A stretch of 61,885 nt of DNA from positions 1 to 61,885 of the forward strand of contig NZ_WCHR01000041.1 of NCBI RefSeq assembly GCF_008973825.1. Reading direction: 5' to 3'. The position numbers and the translations under genes were made by a program. Positions 38,731-47,159 of the stretch are shown here, piece by piece. The first letter of the stretch is position 1. Each line of letters starts with the position of its first letter. Origin of the DNA: Gemmobacter serpentinus. GTDB taxonomy: Bacteria > Pseudomonadota > Alphaproteobacteria > Rhodobacterales > Rhodobacteraceae. Under the pieces are notes generated by a model. That model saw only the letters and a list, made by a program, of their open reading frames with translations. It was not told the DNA's origin and searched no databases.

Positions 38731-39960
38731 CTAGGATATCTTGGGTTGACGACGATGACTTTTTCGAAACTTCGAAACGATGCTACGGAGAGGAGAAGTA
38801 ATCTTCCACGAAGTGCTGGACAGCAGGGCAGCCTTCTCGAGTGAGATAGTCTTGATCTTGGTTTGTTGGTCCTCCAACTTCTTCCGTTGATCCTCCAACC
38901 GCTGCCTCTGCTTTTCCAGGAGTTTGGTCAGGGCCGCGGTTTCTCGGAAATGCACCTCGCGGTTTTTGCGTAGGGCGAGGCTCAGCGCATCGCATTGCGC
39001 CAGCGCCTTTTCCTTCTTCTGGCGCTCGGCCTGCACACTGACAGTCTCACCTTGCAGATGCCTGAGTTTATCAATCTCAATTTTTGCGTCGAAATACAGG
39101 GCCTGATATTGACCAAGCTTGCGCCCACGCAAGTCGATGGCAGCAGAAAGGTCCGCCATTTCGGTTTCGAACTGCGCGATACGGCGCTGTGCCTCGGCGA
39201 AAGCTTGCTGCGTCTCGGCCAGCAGCCCCATCATTGCATCCTGCCTGCGCTCTGCTGCAAGCCCATTTCCCAAGCGCGTAAACATCGCTTGGATATCCTG
39301 TCGCACATGTAGCTTGTCCTCACTGAGGGCATAAGCAAGAAGGGCTGGCTTCCCGCACAGAATCGAAAACCCTGCCCCCATATCTACATTGATGCAATCG
39401 GCCCGCAGCAAGTGTTGCCGCAGATGCTGTATCCCATCGGTCTGCGCAGCCTGCGACAAGCCATACACGACGAGGCAACCGTCAGCCGAGAGCCGTGAAG
39501 ATAGATTTTCTACCAGCGCGTCAGGCCATGTATCTGCATTTTGCAGATCGACGAGAAGCAAATCCTGAGGATCGGTACCTGGCCAGACCGCATCAGGTGC
39601 TCCCTGTATGGTGTGAAGTTTCAGGATCCCTGGATAAAACTGCGCAGCATACCTGGCGATGGCATCCGGGATCTTGTCTTGTGGACCTCCCGCGATATGA
39701 ATACCGGCACATGTTCCGTCAATCTGCAGCCGTTCGATCATCTGGCAAATGGCGAAACAGGCGGTGCCATCGCCAAGGCCAAGAACCGTCGTACGCGCAG
39801 GCTTCAGGACTGCCGATAACCAGAACAGGAGCGGCGCAAAGCGCAACGCGTCGCCCTCACCCGAAAAATGCGGGATCCAAAAGGCTGGAGAATGTAGCGG
39901 GAAATCCTGGCTTGCTGTAGGCAGGCTAAATGACGCCGTAGCGGATTGAATATCCTGCAT
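38731..39960 (-). CDS. Methyltransferase-like protein with long C-terminal coiled coil
   Basis: A 409-residue protein. Its N-terminal half is Rossmann-like (TTVLGLGDGTACFAICQMI, DLLLVDLQNADTWPDAL). Residues about 245-385 are a strongly charged Gln/Lys/Glu/Leu-rich coiled coil (LEKQRQRLEDQRKKLEDQQT). It ends with SSTSWKITSPLRSI, a tail motif often found at the ends of glycan-locus methyltransferases and glycosyltransferases. I chose ATG 39960 because AGGA lies 7 bases upstream; ATG 40023 and ATG 40095 are in-frame alternatives and would add 21 or 45 residues. The coiled coil may measure chain length or hold partner enzymes, as in other O-antigen terminators, but that is inference. Confidence 0.62.
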   Translation of the reverse strand: MQDIQSATASFSLPTASQDFPLHSPAFWIPHFSGEGDALRFAPLLFWLSAVLKPARTTVLGLGDGTACFAICQMIERLQIDGTCAGIHIAGGPQDKIPDAIARYAAQFYPGILKLHTIQGAPDAVWPGTDPQDLLLVDLQNADTWPDALVENLSSRLSADGCLVVYGLSQAAQTDGIQHLRQHLLRADCINVDMGAGFSILCGKPALLAYALSEDKLHVRQDIQAMFTRLGNGLAAERRQDAMMGLLAETQQAFAEAQRRIAQFETEMADLSAAIDLRGRKLGQYQALYFDAKIEIDKLRHLQGETVSVQAERQKKEKALAQCDALSLALRKNREVHFRETAALTKLLEKQRQRLEDQRKKLEDQQTKIKTISLEKAALLSSTSWKITSPLRSIVSKFRKSHRRQPKIS

Positions 39961-40229
39961 TGGAAGATCCTGATTGTCGTCTGGCACTAGCATGTGAACC
40001 TCAGCAGGGCCAATAACATGGTTGTCCTGACCACACCATAGAGCAAGGTCGAGCCGGGCGGGTGAAACTTTTGAAAGACTTGGCAGGGTGGCCATTTCTG
40101 AGGTTCCAGCTCTGGCGACAGAGGGTTGAGCGGCCCCTCCTTCCAGCAGCCAGCGGCCCTGTCCGTCAGGCAACCCATATCAAGAAGCCGACAACTTCCG
40201 CATGACAGGCCTGACGCGCTCTTCGCCCC

Positions 40230-40889
40230 TCACGTCGCCCCCATCAGATCCTGATGCAGCTTGATCGCGTCTTCCAGATCTTCGAAGTAATGCAGCTGGC
40301 CGCGTTCCAGCACGAGACCCGCATCGCAGAACTCGCGCACCGTGCGGGTATCATGGCTGACCATGATGGCGCTGGAGGATTTCATCCGCTCGGAGAACAC
40401 CGCCCGGCTCTTGCGGCGGAAACTGGCATCCCCCACCGCCGTCACCTCATCGACCAGATAGGTATCAAAGCGGATGCCCATGGCCGCCCCGAAGGTCAGA
40501 CGCGAACGCATCCCCGAGGAATAGCTGCGCACCGGCATGTGGAAATGCTCGCCCAGCTCCGAGAAATCGCGCACAAACTCGATCAGCTGGCTGGTCTCCA
40601 CGCCGTAGACCCGCGCGATGAAGCGGATGTTCTGCGCCCCGGTCAGATCACGATGGACCGCGCCGCCCAGGCCCACCGGCCAGCTGATCGTGCCTTCCGA
40701 GACGATCCGGCCGCTGCTCGGGCGCATGGTGCCCGCGACCATCTGCAAGAGCGTGGACTTGCCCGCCCCGTTGCGCCCCAAAAGCGCCAGCGAGCGGCCT
40801 TCGGGCAGGGTCAGGCTCAGATCGTCAATGACCACCTTGCGCCGCCCGCCAAGCGCAAAGCTCTTGCTCAGATGCTCGAACCGGATCAT
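40230..40889 (-). CDS. kpsT: Capsular polysaccharide ABC transporter ATP-binding protein (KpsT-like)
   Basis: A 219-residue ATPase driving polysaccharide export. It has Walker A GRNGAGKST at residues 38-46, ISWPVGLGGAVHRDLTGAQN typical of KpsT, signature SYSSGMRSRLTFG, and Walker B YLVDEVTAVGD with SHD following. Family length is about 220, so it is full-length. It lacks the C-terminal polymer-binding domain of Wzt-type O-antigen ATPases, which supports a capsule-type exporter. It follows kpsE by 23 bp on the minus strand; kpsM, its membrane partner, lies divergently 1.4 kb away. Confidence 0.92.
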   Translation of the reverse strand: MIRFEHLSKSFALGGRRKVVIDDLSLTLPEGRSLALLGRNGAGKSTLLQMVAGTMRPSSGRIVSEGTISWPVGLGGAVHRDLTGAQNIRFIARVYGVETSQLIEFVRDFSELGEHFHMPVRSYSSGMRSRLTFGAAMGIRFDTYLVDEVTAVGDASFRRKSRAVFSERMKSSSAIMVSHDTRTVREFCDAGLVLERGQLHYFEDLEDAIKLHQDLMGAT

Positions 40890-40912
40890 GCGCGTGCTGC
40901 CCCCAACCTGCC

Positions 40913-42163
40913 CTAGCGACGGTCACGGATGCTGTAGAAGACCAGCGTGCCGATCGCCCAGATCAGCAGCAGGAAGATCGAGACCAGCCCGGTCAGCACC
41001 AGGCGCTGCGGAAACTCCGCCGTCTGCGGCAAGGTCGGGCGGATATAGGGTGCCAGATACAGCGACTGGCGCGAGGCATTGGCGCGGGCCAGATCGACCG
41101 CCGCAAGCGCCGTGCGATAGCTTTCTTCGGCGAATTGCAGATCGACGGTCAGGCGTTCGAATTCGGCGATCAGATCGGGGTAATTCTCATCCACGCCCCC
41201 CGCGCCTTCGGCACTGGCGAAGGTCTGGCGCTCGGCTGCGATCCGGTCCCGGATCACCTGGATACGGCGCGCGGCCTGATTGCGGCGCGGATCGTTTTCC
41301 TGGGTCGAACCCAGAATAAGGTCATTTTCGATCAGGGCCTCGGCCAGCTGCTGCTGCAGGTTGTTCAGCACGCCCATCCGGCCCTGGATATCCGCCGCCG
41401 GATCGACGATGCGGGTGCGGGTGCGGAACAGGCTGAGCGCCTCACGCGCATCCTTCAGCCGGGCCAGTGCCTGATCGAGATCGGCATTGGCATAGCGCAT
41501 CACGTCTTCGCGGGCCTGGTTGTTCAGGTCGTTGATCATGCGCTGGCTTTCGGCCACGATCTCGCCGGCGATGCGCTGCGCATCCTCGGGGGTGAAGGCC
41601 AGCACGCGCAGCGCGATCAGGCGGGTGCTTTGATCGTAGGAGATGCGGACCATGCGGCCCCAGTAATCATGCAACTCCTCGATGCGGGCATCGGGCCAGA
41701 GCGTGAAAACCGGATCGCCCGGCCAATGCGTGGAATAGATCGCCCCCAGCCCCACGCGCTCGTCAATGGCCGAGACGATCTCCTGGCTCTGGATGAACTC
41801 ATAAAGGATATCGGATTCCGACATGCCGCCGCCGCCGGCAAGCTGGGCCAGACCGCCCACAAGCCCGGTGGAGGCATTGTCCTCGCGCCGCACGGTGAAG
41901 GCCACGGTCGAGGCATACTGATCCTGTGCCACGCCCCAGAGATAGGTCGCGGTGACAAGGATCGGCAGCAGGACCAGGATCGCAAAAGACCAGACCACGC
42001 CCATATGGCGTCGGCGGAAGCGCGCCGGTTCGGCCATCGGCAGGACCTGGATCACCGGCGGCGGGCCGCTTTTGCCACGTTTGGAGGCGGGTTTGCGCGG
42101 AGCCGGGGCCGCGGGCGCATCGCTTGCAGCCGGGGGAACTACAATATTATCTTTTTCTGTCAA
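40913..42163 (-). CDS. kpsE: Capsule polysaccharide export inner-membrane protein (KpsE-like, PCP)
   Basis: A polysaccharide co-polymerase-type protein linking the ABC exporter to the outer-membrane channel. An N-terminal Pro/Lys-rich cytoplasmic stretch is followed by a transmembrane helix at about residues 54-77 (VVWSFAILVLLPILVTATYL), a long periplasmic coiled-coil domain, and a C-terminal helix at about 388-412 (LVSIFLLLIWAIGTLVFYSI). DLDQALARLKDAREALSLFR is in the coiled-coil part. No ATG lies near the true N-terminus, so I chose TTG 42163 (TEKDNIVVPP), with GGGG upstream. The frame runs on upstream to 42313, but that part would overlap the divergent kpsM. Confidence 0.9.
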   Translation of the reverse strand: MTEKDNIVVPPAASDAPAAPAPRKPASKRGKSGPPPVIQVLPMAEPARFRRRHMGVVWSFAILVLLPILVTATYLWGVAQDQYASTVAFTVRREDNASTGLVGGLAQLAGGGGMSESDILYEFIQSQEIVSAIDERVGLGAIYSTHWPGDPVFTLWPDARIEELHDYWGRMVRISYDQSTRLIALRVLAFTPEDAQRIAGEIVAESQRMINDLNNQAREDVMRYANADLDQALARLKDAREALSLFRTRTRIVDPAADIQGRMGVLNNLQQQLAEALIENDLILGSTQENDPRRNQAARRIQVIRDRIAAERQTFASAEGAGGVDENYPDLIAEFERLTVDLQFAEESYRTALAAVDLARANASRQSLYLAPYIRPTLPQTAEFPQRLVLTGLVSIFLLLIWAIGTLVFYSIRDRR

Positions 42164-42250
42164 AGACTTGCCCCGAGGATCGACCGCGTTTGAACTTCTT
42201 GCGACTGTTCTACATAATACCCCCTTGAAACGCCAGTGCGCGATAGAGCG

Positions 42251-43114
42251 ATGCAGACCCAGAGCATACCCCCCCTTCCCGATCTGCCCGCAGCAGGCCC
42301 GATGCCCGCGCAACGGCCCAAGCCTGCGCTGCGCCGGGTGAAAACGCGGGAATTTCCGACCTTCCGCACCATCATGGCGCTGATGCTGCGCGAGATGTCC
42401 TCGCGCTATGGGCGCTCGCCCGGGGGCTATGTCTGGGCCGTGCTGGAGCCGGTGGGCACCATCCTGATTCTGGCCATCGCCTTTTCCTTCATGCTGCGCG
42501 CGCCGCCTTTGGGAACCAGCTTCATCCTGTTCTATGCGACGGGCTTTCTGCCCTTCTCGCTTTACAGCACCGTCGCCAAGACCGCGATGAACGCGATCGA
42601 CTATTCCCGCCCGCTGCTGATGTATCCGGCGGTCACCTGGGTCGATGCCATGGCTGCGCGGTTCCTGCTGAATGCGCTGACCGGGATCTCGGTGGCGACC
42701 ATCGTCTTCACCGGCATCGCCTTCCTGCCCAATGTGCGGCTGTCACTGGATCTGCCGCCGATCCTGATGGCGCATCTGATGGCGCTGGTCTTCGCGCTTG
42801 GCCTGGGGGCGCTGAACTGTGCGATCAGCGGCCTTTTCCCGATCTGGGACATGGTCTGGAATATCCTGACCCGGCCGCTGATGCTGTTGTCGGGGGTGCT
42901 TTATACCTTTGAATCGCTGCCCGCCTTTGCCCGTGCGATCCTGTGGTATAATCCGCTGATCCATGTCGTGGGCGAGATGCGCGCGGGCTTCTATCCGATG
43001 TATAATTCCAGCTATGTCAGCCCGGCCTATGTGCTGTTGCTGGGCCTGGGCCTGATGGCCTTTGGCTGCACGCTGCTGGTGCGTTACCACCGCGACATCC
43101 TGAATGATGCCTGA
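42251..43114 (+). CDS. kpsM: Capsular polysaccharide ABC transporter permease (KpsM-like)
   Basis: A 287-residue ABC-2 type permease. After a Pro-rich N-terminus comes REMSSRYGRSPGGYVWAVLE, the amphipathic segment typical of KpsM/Wzm. Six hydrophobic segments follow (for example PVGTILILAIAFSFML, LMALVFALGLGALNCAISGL, AYVLLLGLGLMAFGCTLLVR). WYNPLIHVVGEMRAGFYP near residue 243 is also characteristic. I chose ATG 42251; a GTG at 42236 in the same frame is the alternative. It diverges from kpsE-kpsT, with only about 87 bp for both promoters, and ends before a hairpin shared with galE. Confidence 0.92.
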   Translation: MQTQSIPPLPDLPAAGPMPAQRPKPALRRVKTREFPTFRTIMALMLREMSSRYGRSPGGYVWAVLEPVGTILILAIAFSFMLRAPPLGTSFILFYATGFLPFSLYSTVAKTAMNAIDYSRPLLMYPAVTWVDAMAARFLLNALTGISVATIVFTGIAFLPNVRLSLDLPPILMAHLMALVFALGLGALNCAISGLFPIWDMVWNILTRPLMLLSGVLYTFESLPAFARAILWYNPLIHVVGEMRAGFYPMYNSSYVSPAYVLLLGLGLMAFGCTLLVRYHRDILNDA

Positions 43115-43127
43115 TGATCAAGGAGGG

Positions 43128-43152
43128 TGGCGGGGCAGCCTCTGCCCCGCCA
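43128..43152. terminator. Hairpin terminator between convergent kpsM and galE
   Basis: An 11-bp perfect stem (TGGCGGGGCAG and its complement) with loop CCT, located 14 bp after the kpsM stop and 10 bp before the galE stop. No strong T-run, so strength is uncertain. Confidence 0.65.
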
Positions 43153-43161
43153 TCTGACCGC

Positions 43162-44154
43162 TTACTTGCTGTAACCCGGCCCTTGCGTCCAGGCCCAGGC
43201 GTCACGGATCATCTGGGGCAAGGTGGAATGTCTGGGCTGCCAGCCCAGCTCCTCCACCGCGCGGGCCGAGCCCGAGACCAGCGCCGTCGCATCGCCGGCC
43301 CGCCGCGCGCCCTCGATGATCGGGACCTCGCGATTGGTCACCGCGCGGCTTGCGTCAATCACCTCGCGCACCGAGAAGCCCGATCCGGTGCCCAGATTGA
43401 ACACCCGGTTGCCCTTGCCCTCCAGCAACCAGTTCAGCCCCAGAACATGGGCCTGCACCAGATCCATCACATGGACATAATCGCGCACACAGGTGCCGTC
43501 ACGCGTGGCATAATCCGAGCCAAACACCGTCAGCGCCGGGCGCTTGCCTGCCACCGCCTCCAGCATCAGGGGGATCAGATGGGTCTCGGGCGTGTGCTGT
43601 TCGCCGATCTCGCCATCGGGATCGCAACCCGCCACGTTGAAATAGCGGAAGATCACATGGTTCAATCCATGGCTCGCGCCGAAATTGGCCAGCATATCCT
43701 CGATGGCGCGTTTGCTGGCCCCATAGGAATTGATCGGCAGCTGCACCGAGTTTTCATCCAGCAGCACCCCGTCCTGATCGCCATAGGTCGCGCAGGTCGA
43801 GGAGAAGACAAAGTTCTTGCAGCCCGCCGCCAGCGCGCCTTCGATCAGGTTCAGCGCGCCCATGACATTGACCCGCCAGTATTTGCCCGGGTCGGTCATG
43901 CTTTCGCCGACAAGGCTGAGGGCCGCGAAATGCAGCACCGCGGCCGGCTTGTATTGCGCGAAGGCCGCGTCCACATCGGCGCGGTTCATCAGATCGCCCT
44001 TGAAGAAGGGGCCGAACTTCACCGCTTCTTCCCAGCCGGTATTGAGATTGTCGAAGGCGACCGGGGTAAAACCTGCCTGTGCCAGCACCTTGCAGGCATG
44101 GGCCCCGATATAGCCCGCGCCCCCGGTCACCAGAACCGTCTTGCCATCCGTCAT
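43162..44154 (-). CDS. galE: UDP-glucose 4-epimerase
   Basis: GalE interconverts UDP-glucose and UDP-galactose. The 330-residue protein has TVLVTGGAGYIGAHACKVL, SSTCATYGDQDG with the catalytic Ser/Thr, INSYGASKRAIEDML with Tyr and Lys, and RYFNVAGCDPDGEIGEQH typical of GalE. DYVHVMDLVQAHVLGL and FNLGTGSGFSVREV follow. Length and motifs are intact. It provides UDP-galactose (or UDP-GalNAc in some relatives) for the nearby polysaccharide enzymes and sits between the kps genes and the partition genes. Confidence 0.95.
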   Translation of the reverse strand: MTDGKTVLVTGGAGYIGAHACKVLAQAGFTPVAFDNLNTGWEEAVKFGPFFKGDLMNRADVDAAFAQYKPAAVLHFAALSLVGESMTDPGKYWRVNVMGALNLIEGALAAGCKNFVFSSTCATYGDQDGVLLDENSVQLPINSYGASKRAIEDMLANFGASHGLNHVIFRYFNVAGCDPDGEIGEQHTPETHLIPLMLEAVAGKRPALTVFGSDYATRDGTCVRDYVHVMDLVQAHVLGLNWLLEGKGNRVFNLGTGSGFSVREVIDASRAVTNREVPIIEGARRAGDATALVSGSARAVEELGWQPRHSTLPQMIRDAWAWTQGPGYSK

Positions 44155-44199
44155 TGCGACACCCGCATCTGAAATTTACGCCGCCATATGGCGCGAGGC

Positions 44200-44229
44200 G
44201 GGCAGGTCGCGCAAGCGCCCTGCCCTTTT
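44200..44229 (+). terminator. Possible hairpin between galE and parB
   Basis: GGGCAGG (44200-44206) pairs with CCTGCCC (44219-44225), with GCGC-AA-GCGC inside the loop and TTTT after it on the plus strand. parB and galE are transcribed leftwards, so the T-run faces the wrong way for them. It may still separate the transcripts. Confidence 0.35.
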
Positions 44230-44249
44230 GCTTCAGCCAGCCGCCCGGA

Positions 44250-45254
44250 TCAGCCCTGCGCTTTCAGCCAGTCGATCAGCCTTGCGGCCAATCCGTCATC
44301 CAGACGCGGCCCTTCCAGGATCAGCCGCCCCGAGGGATGGCGGATCACCTTGAGGCCGGAAATCGGCTCTAGCGGCGGTATAGTGCCGGTTTCTGACGAT
44401 CTGCGCGGGGACAGCACCTGCTGGATGCGGGCCTGCTCGTCGCTGGCATCCGCCGGGCGGTCCTGCAAGGCCGGGATCAGCCGGGACACCAGATCCGGAT
44501 CGGCCTCCAGGCCTTGCGCGAGTTGCAGCCCCAGCCGCTCGCCGATGGATTCGGGGAAATGCAGCACACCATCCAGCGCCCGCACCACCGTGAGGAACGA
44601 CCCGATCTTGGAGCGTTTGGCCCGGCTGGCCGAAGCAAAAAGCGCGCGAAGGGCGGCCCGGTCATCGGGATAGACCCCGGCCTCGACCGCCTTGGCGGCG
44701 ATGCGCGCGCGCTCATAGAACGAAAGACCCACGCGGATCTCGTTTTCCTCGACCATGGCGATATAGGCGTCTGACGCCTGATCGGGTTTGCGCAAAAGCG
44801 CCAGCACAGTGCCGAAAGCCGCATCTTCCTGCGCCAGTTGCCGCAGCGCGGTCAGCCGCCGCCAGCCGGAAATCAGCCCGTAGCGATCGGGGCCGGTCAG
44901 GGCGACCTCGATCGGGGTCTGCTGGCCACGGGCGCGCAAGGATTCGACCAGGGCGGTCATCTCTTCGGGGTCGGTGGCGATGCGGTCGCGCACCAGATAG
45001 CCCGCCTCGATCTGTTCCAACGGCAAAGCCAGCACCAGCCGCCCGCTTTCGCGGGCCTGACGCAGACTTGCCGCCATCTCCTCCATCGCGGCGGTCGCGG
45101 CCGCAGCCCCGGCCATATCGGCGATGGGCGGGCGCGCCAGCGGGGCCGGGGCCACAGGTGCCATGGGGGCTAGAGAGGAGACGGCGGAGGCCTCGATCAT
45201 ATCCTCGGGCTCGGCCATGGTCCCAAAGGGGGTCAGACGTCTGCGCTTGGCCAT
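44250..45254 (-). CDS. parB: ParB family partition protein
   Basis: A 334-residue ParB/Spo0J-type protein that would bind centromere sites and spread along DNA. An Ala/Pro-rich N-terminal stretch of about 70 residues is followed by the ParB/Srx-like domain (LPLEQIEAGYLVRDRI, GQQTPIEVA, YGLISGWRRLTALRQL). A helix-turn-helix region comes after MVEENEIRVGLSFYERA. The motif GWRRLTA replaces the more common G-E-R-R form, and the protein resembles plasmid RepB/ParB variants more than chromosomal ParB. It lies 84 bp downstream of parA; a 16-bp palindrome in that gap is a candidate binding site. Confidence 0.9.
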   Translation of the reverse strand: MAKRRRLTPFGTMAEPEDMIEASAVSSLAPMAPVAPAPLARPPIADMAGAAAATAAMEEMAASLRQARESGRLVLALPLEQIEAGYLVRDRIATDPEEMTALVESLRARGQQTPIEVALTGPDRYGLISGWRRLTALRQLAQEDAAFGTVLALLRKPDQASDAYIAMVEENEIRVGLSFYERARIAAKAVEAGVYPDDRAALRALFASASRAKRSKIGSFLTVVRALDGVLHFPESIGERLGLQLAQGLEADPDLVSRLIPALQDRPADASDEQARIQQVLSPRRSSETGTIPPLEPISGLKVIRHPSGRLILEGPRLDDGLAARLIDWLKAQG

Positions 45255-45316
45255 GTCAGATCCCCTTTCCGAAATCAGTCTCTACCCGGGCAGACAGAGA
45301 CGTATTCGCCCTGCCC

Positions 45317-45332
45317 GTTTCGCGCGCGAAAC
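45317..45332. promoter_or_regulatory. Candidate parS site (palindrome) between parA and parB
   Basis: GTTTCGCGCGCGAAAC is a perfect 16-bp palindrome, 6 bp after the parA stop. The same 16 bases occur again at 49352-49367, and I noticed no other copy in the window. The GTT...AAC half-sites and length resemble centromere sites of alphaproteobacterial ParB proteins. Confidence 0.6.
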
Positions 45333-45338
45333 AATCGT

Positions 45339-46733
45339 TCATTGCGCCGCCTCCGCCACCCGATCCAGCTCATCGCGGCGCCAGCTGCCAAGGATCAGCG
45401 CCTTCACGGCGGCCCATGTCTCGTCGAATGTCTCGCGGCCCCGGGCATAGGTCTCGCGGTTGAAATCGCGGTAATCGGCCTCATAGATGCCGCGCACCTG
45501 CTCGCCCGCCTGTCCGATCAGCGCGGTGAAATCCTGCCGATGCGGCGAGAGCGTCTGGCCCAGCCAGCCCTGCATCAGCGCCGCAAGCTCGGCCTGCTGG
45601 CTGCTGTCGAACCGGGTGATGAGAGTGCGCACCGCATCCCACTCAAAGTTCAACTCGGGCCGACCGAGTGCCCGCGCCGCCATATTCTCCCCCTCCTCGA
45701 TGGAGCGGAAGGTGGAATGCAGCATGTCGAAGAAGCGCCCGGTGGAATCGAACTCCAGAAACGAGGCCCCCATCGGCACCAGCAGAATATCGGCAGCGGC
45801 CAGCCCGTTGATCGTCAGATAGCCAAGCGCGGGCGGGGTATCGAGGAAGATCACATCATATTGGTCGAGCAAGCCATCGGCGGCCAGGCTTTCGGTCAGT
45901 GCATCCCATAGCTTCCAGCCGCGCGATTGCATCCGCCAGACCGGGATCTGGAACTCGGCCCAGTAAAGGTTCAGCTGCGCGCCGATCAGATCGATATTGG
46001 GCCAATGGGTCTTCTGAACCAGATCCTGCGCCTTGACCGTCAGCGCCTCGGTCAGTGTCTCATCGAGCGGGATCGGCGCATCGCCCCGGTCCAGCCGGCG
46101 CTGGTTGTCGATACGCAGATGGCTGGCGTAATGCCGTGCGAGCAGCGGGAAGACCGTCTGCCACTCATCCTCGACCCTTCCCCCGAAGATCGAGGTCATC
46201 GAGCCCTGACTGTCCAGATCGATCACCAGCACGCGGTAGCCATCCAGCGCCGCCGACATCGCCAGATGCGCACAGGTCGAGGTCTTGCCGACCCCGCCCT
46301 TGAAGTTGGCGACCGCCAGCATCTTGGCCGGCAGATCCTTGGGGCGGTAGGGCGTATAGGGTTTGGCCTTGGAGCCCTCGACTGCAAAGAAGGCGCGCAG
46401 GCGCAGCACCTCGTCCAAGGTGAACCATTTGGCGCCGCCCTCGGTCTCCGACAGGCCTTGTGGCAGATCGGGGTTCTGCTTCAGCACGCGCCGGAAATGG
46501 GCCTGCGCCACCGGGATCAGATAGCGCGTGATCTCCCAAGTGGAGAACAGCCGCAGCTTGCGCCCGCCGCTGGCATCAAGACCGCGCCCTGCCAGATCAT
46601 TGCGTCCGGTCTCGCAGGCGCGCGCAATCCGGCCAAAGCCTTCGGTCGTGGTGGGGGTGCCAAGCGCGGTCAGCGCCGCATCGGGATCAATGCCGAAATA
46701 GGGCGGAAGGGGGGCTGCTGCCTCGGGCTTCAT
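45339..46733 (-). CDS. parA: ParA family partition ATPase
   Basis: A 464-residue Walker-type ATPase that segregates the replicon. Residues about 60-115 look like a DNA-binding region (STWEITRYLIPVAQAHFRRV, KWFTLDEVLRLRAFF), so it may repress its own promoter. The deviant Walker A KGGVGKTST is at residues 145-153, VLVIDLDSQGSMTS follows, and VIFLDTPPALGYLTING is the A' region. Length is typical of large plasmid-type ParA with an N-terminal regulatory domain (type Ia). It is transcribed with parB and diverges from rep; the origin lies between. Confidence 0.93.
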   Translation of the reverse strand: MKPEAAAPLPPYFGIDPDAALTALGTPTTTEGFGRIARACETGRNDLAGRGLDASGGRKLRLFSTWEITRYLIPVAQAHFRRVLKQNPDLPQGLSETEGGAKWFTLDEVLRLRAFFAVEGSKAKPYTPYRPKDLPAKMLAVANFKGGVGKTSTCAHLAMSAALDGYRVLVIDLDSQGSMTSIFGGRVEDEWQTVFPLLARHYASHLRIDNQRRLDRGDAPIPLDETLTEALTVKAQDLVQKTHWPNIDLIGAQLNLYWAEFQIPVWRMQSRGWKLWDALTESLAADGLLDQYDVIFLDTPPALGYLTINGLAAADILLVPMGASFLEFDSTGRFFDMLHSTFRSIEEGENMAARALGRPELNFEWDAVRTLITRFDSSQQAELAALMQGWLGQTLSPHRQDFTALIGQAGEQVRGIYEADYRDFNRETYARGRETFDETWAAVKALILGSWRRDELDRVAEAAQ

Positions 46734-47010
46734 TTCTGCCTCATGTGCCGTGTTTTCTGCAGTATACCGAAAAACGCATCACATGGAAGCAAAGACATGA
46801 CATGACAGGATTTTCTCTGCTGATTCTATGACTTGCGGGCTTTGGGCAGGGTGTGCCGTGTGCCTTTTCGGGGCTATCGCCGGGTGCGGTGAAGACCCAT
46901 GTGCGATTTTTTCCTGTTATAGCGATGTTATCTTATATGTTACGGGTCAGCATAGGTTTTTGCAAATAGCTGATCTTGAAAGAAAAAAATTGATCTGAGG
47001 CGCATCGGGT

Positions 47011-47076
47011 GACTCTGATCCGACACTTCTCCGACTCTGATCCGCCGAAAGGGCGACTCTGATCCCCCAATCGCGA
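47011..47076 (+). repeat. Three 22-bp iterons
   Basis: GACTCTGATCC starts at 47011, 47033 and 47055, a spacing of exactly 22 bp (two helical turns). Flanks of each copy are less conserved. These are likely binding sites for the Rep initiator encoded just downstream. Confidence 0.85.
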
Positions 47077-47090
47077 TACTGGACGGCGCA

Positions 47091-47099
47091 TGTGGATAA
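47091..47099 (-). promoter_or_regulatory. DnaA box
   Basis: TGTGGATAA on the plus strand is the exact complement of the consensus TTATCCACA. Its position between the iterons and rep supports an origin function and host DnaA dependence. Confidence 0.8.
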
Positions 47100-47159
47100 C
47101 TTTAGGGTGAGTGTCACTGAAACCCCGAACCGAAATCGGGGACAAATCACGAGGCGCAG

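Larger units (their letters stand above)
46905..47100. other. Putative replication origin (oriV) with AT-rich segment, iterons and DnaA box
   Basis: The parA-rep intergenic region contains a conspicuous AT-rich stretch at about 46908-46995, three iterons of period 22 bp at 47011-47076, and a perfect DnaA box at 47091-47099, all within 70 bp of the rep start. This is the standard layout of an iteron-regulated plasmid origin. It also holds the divergent promoters of parA and rep. Confidence 0.8.
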
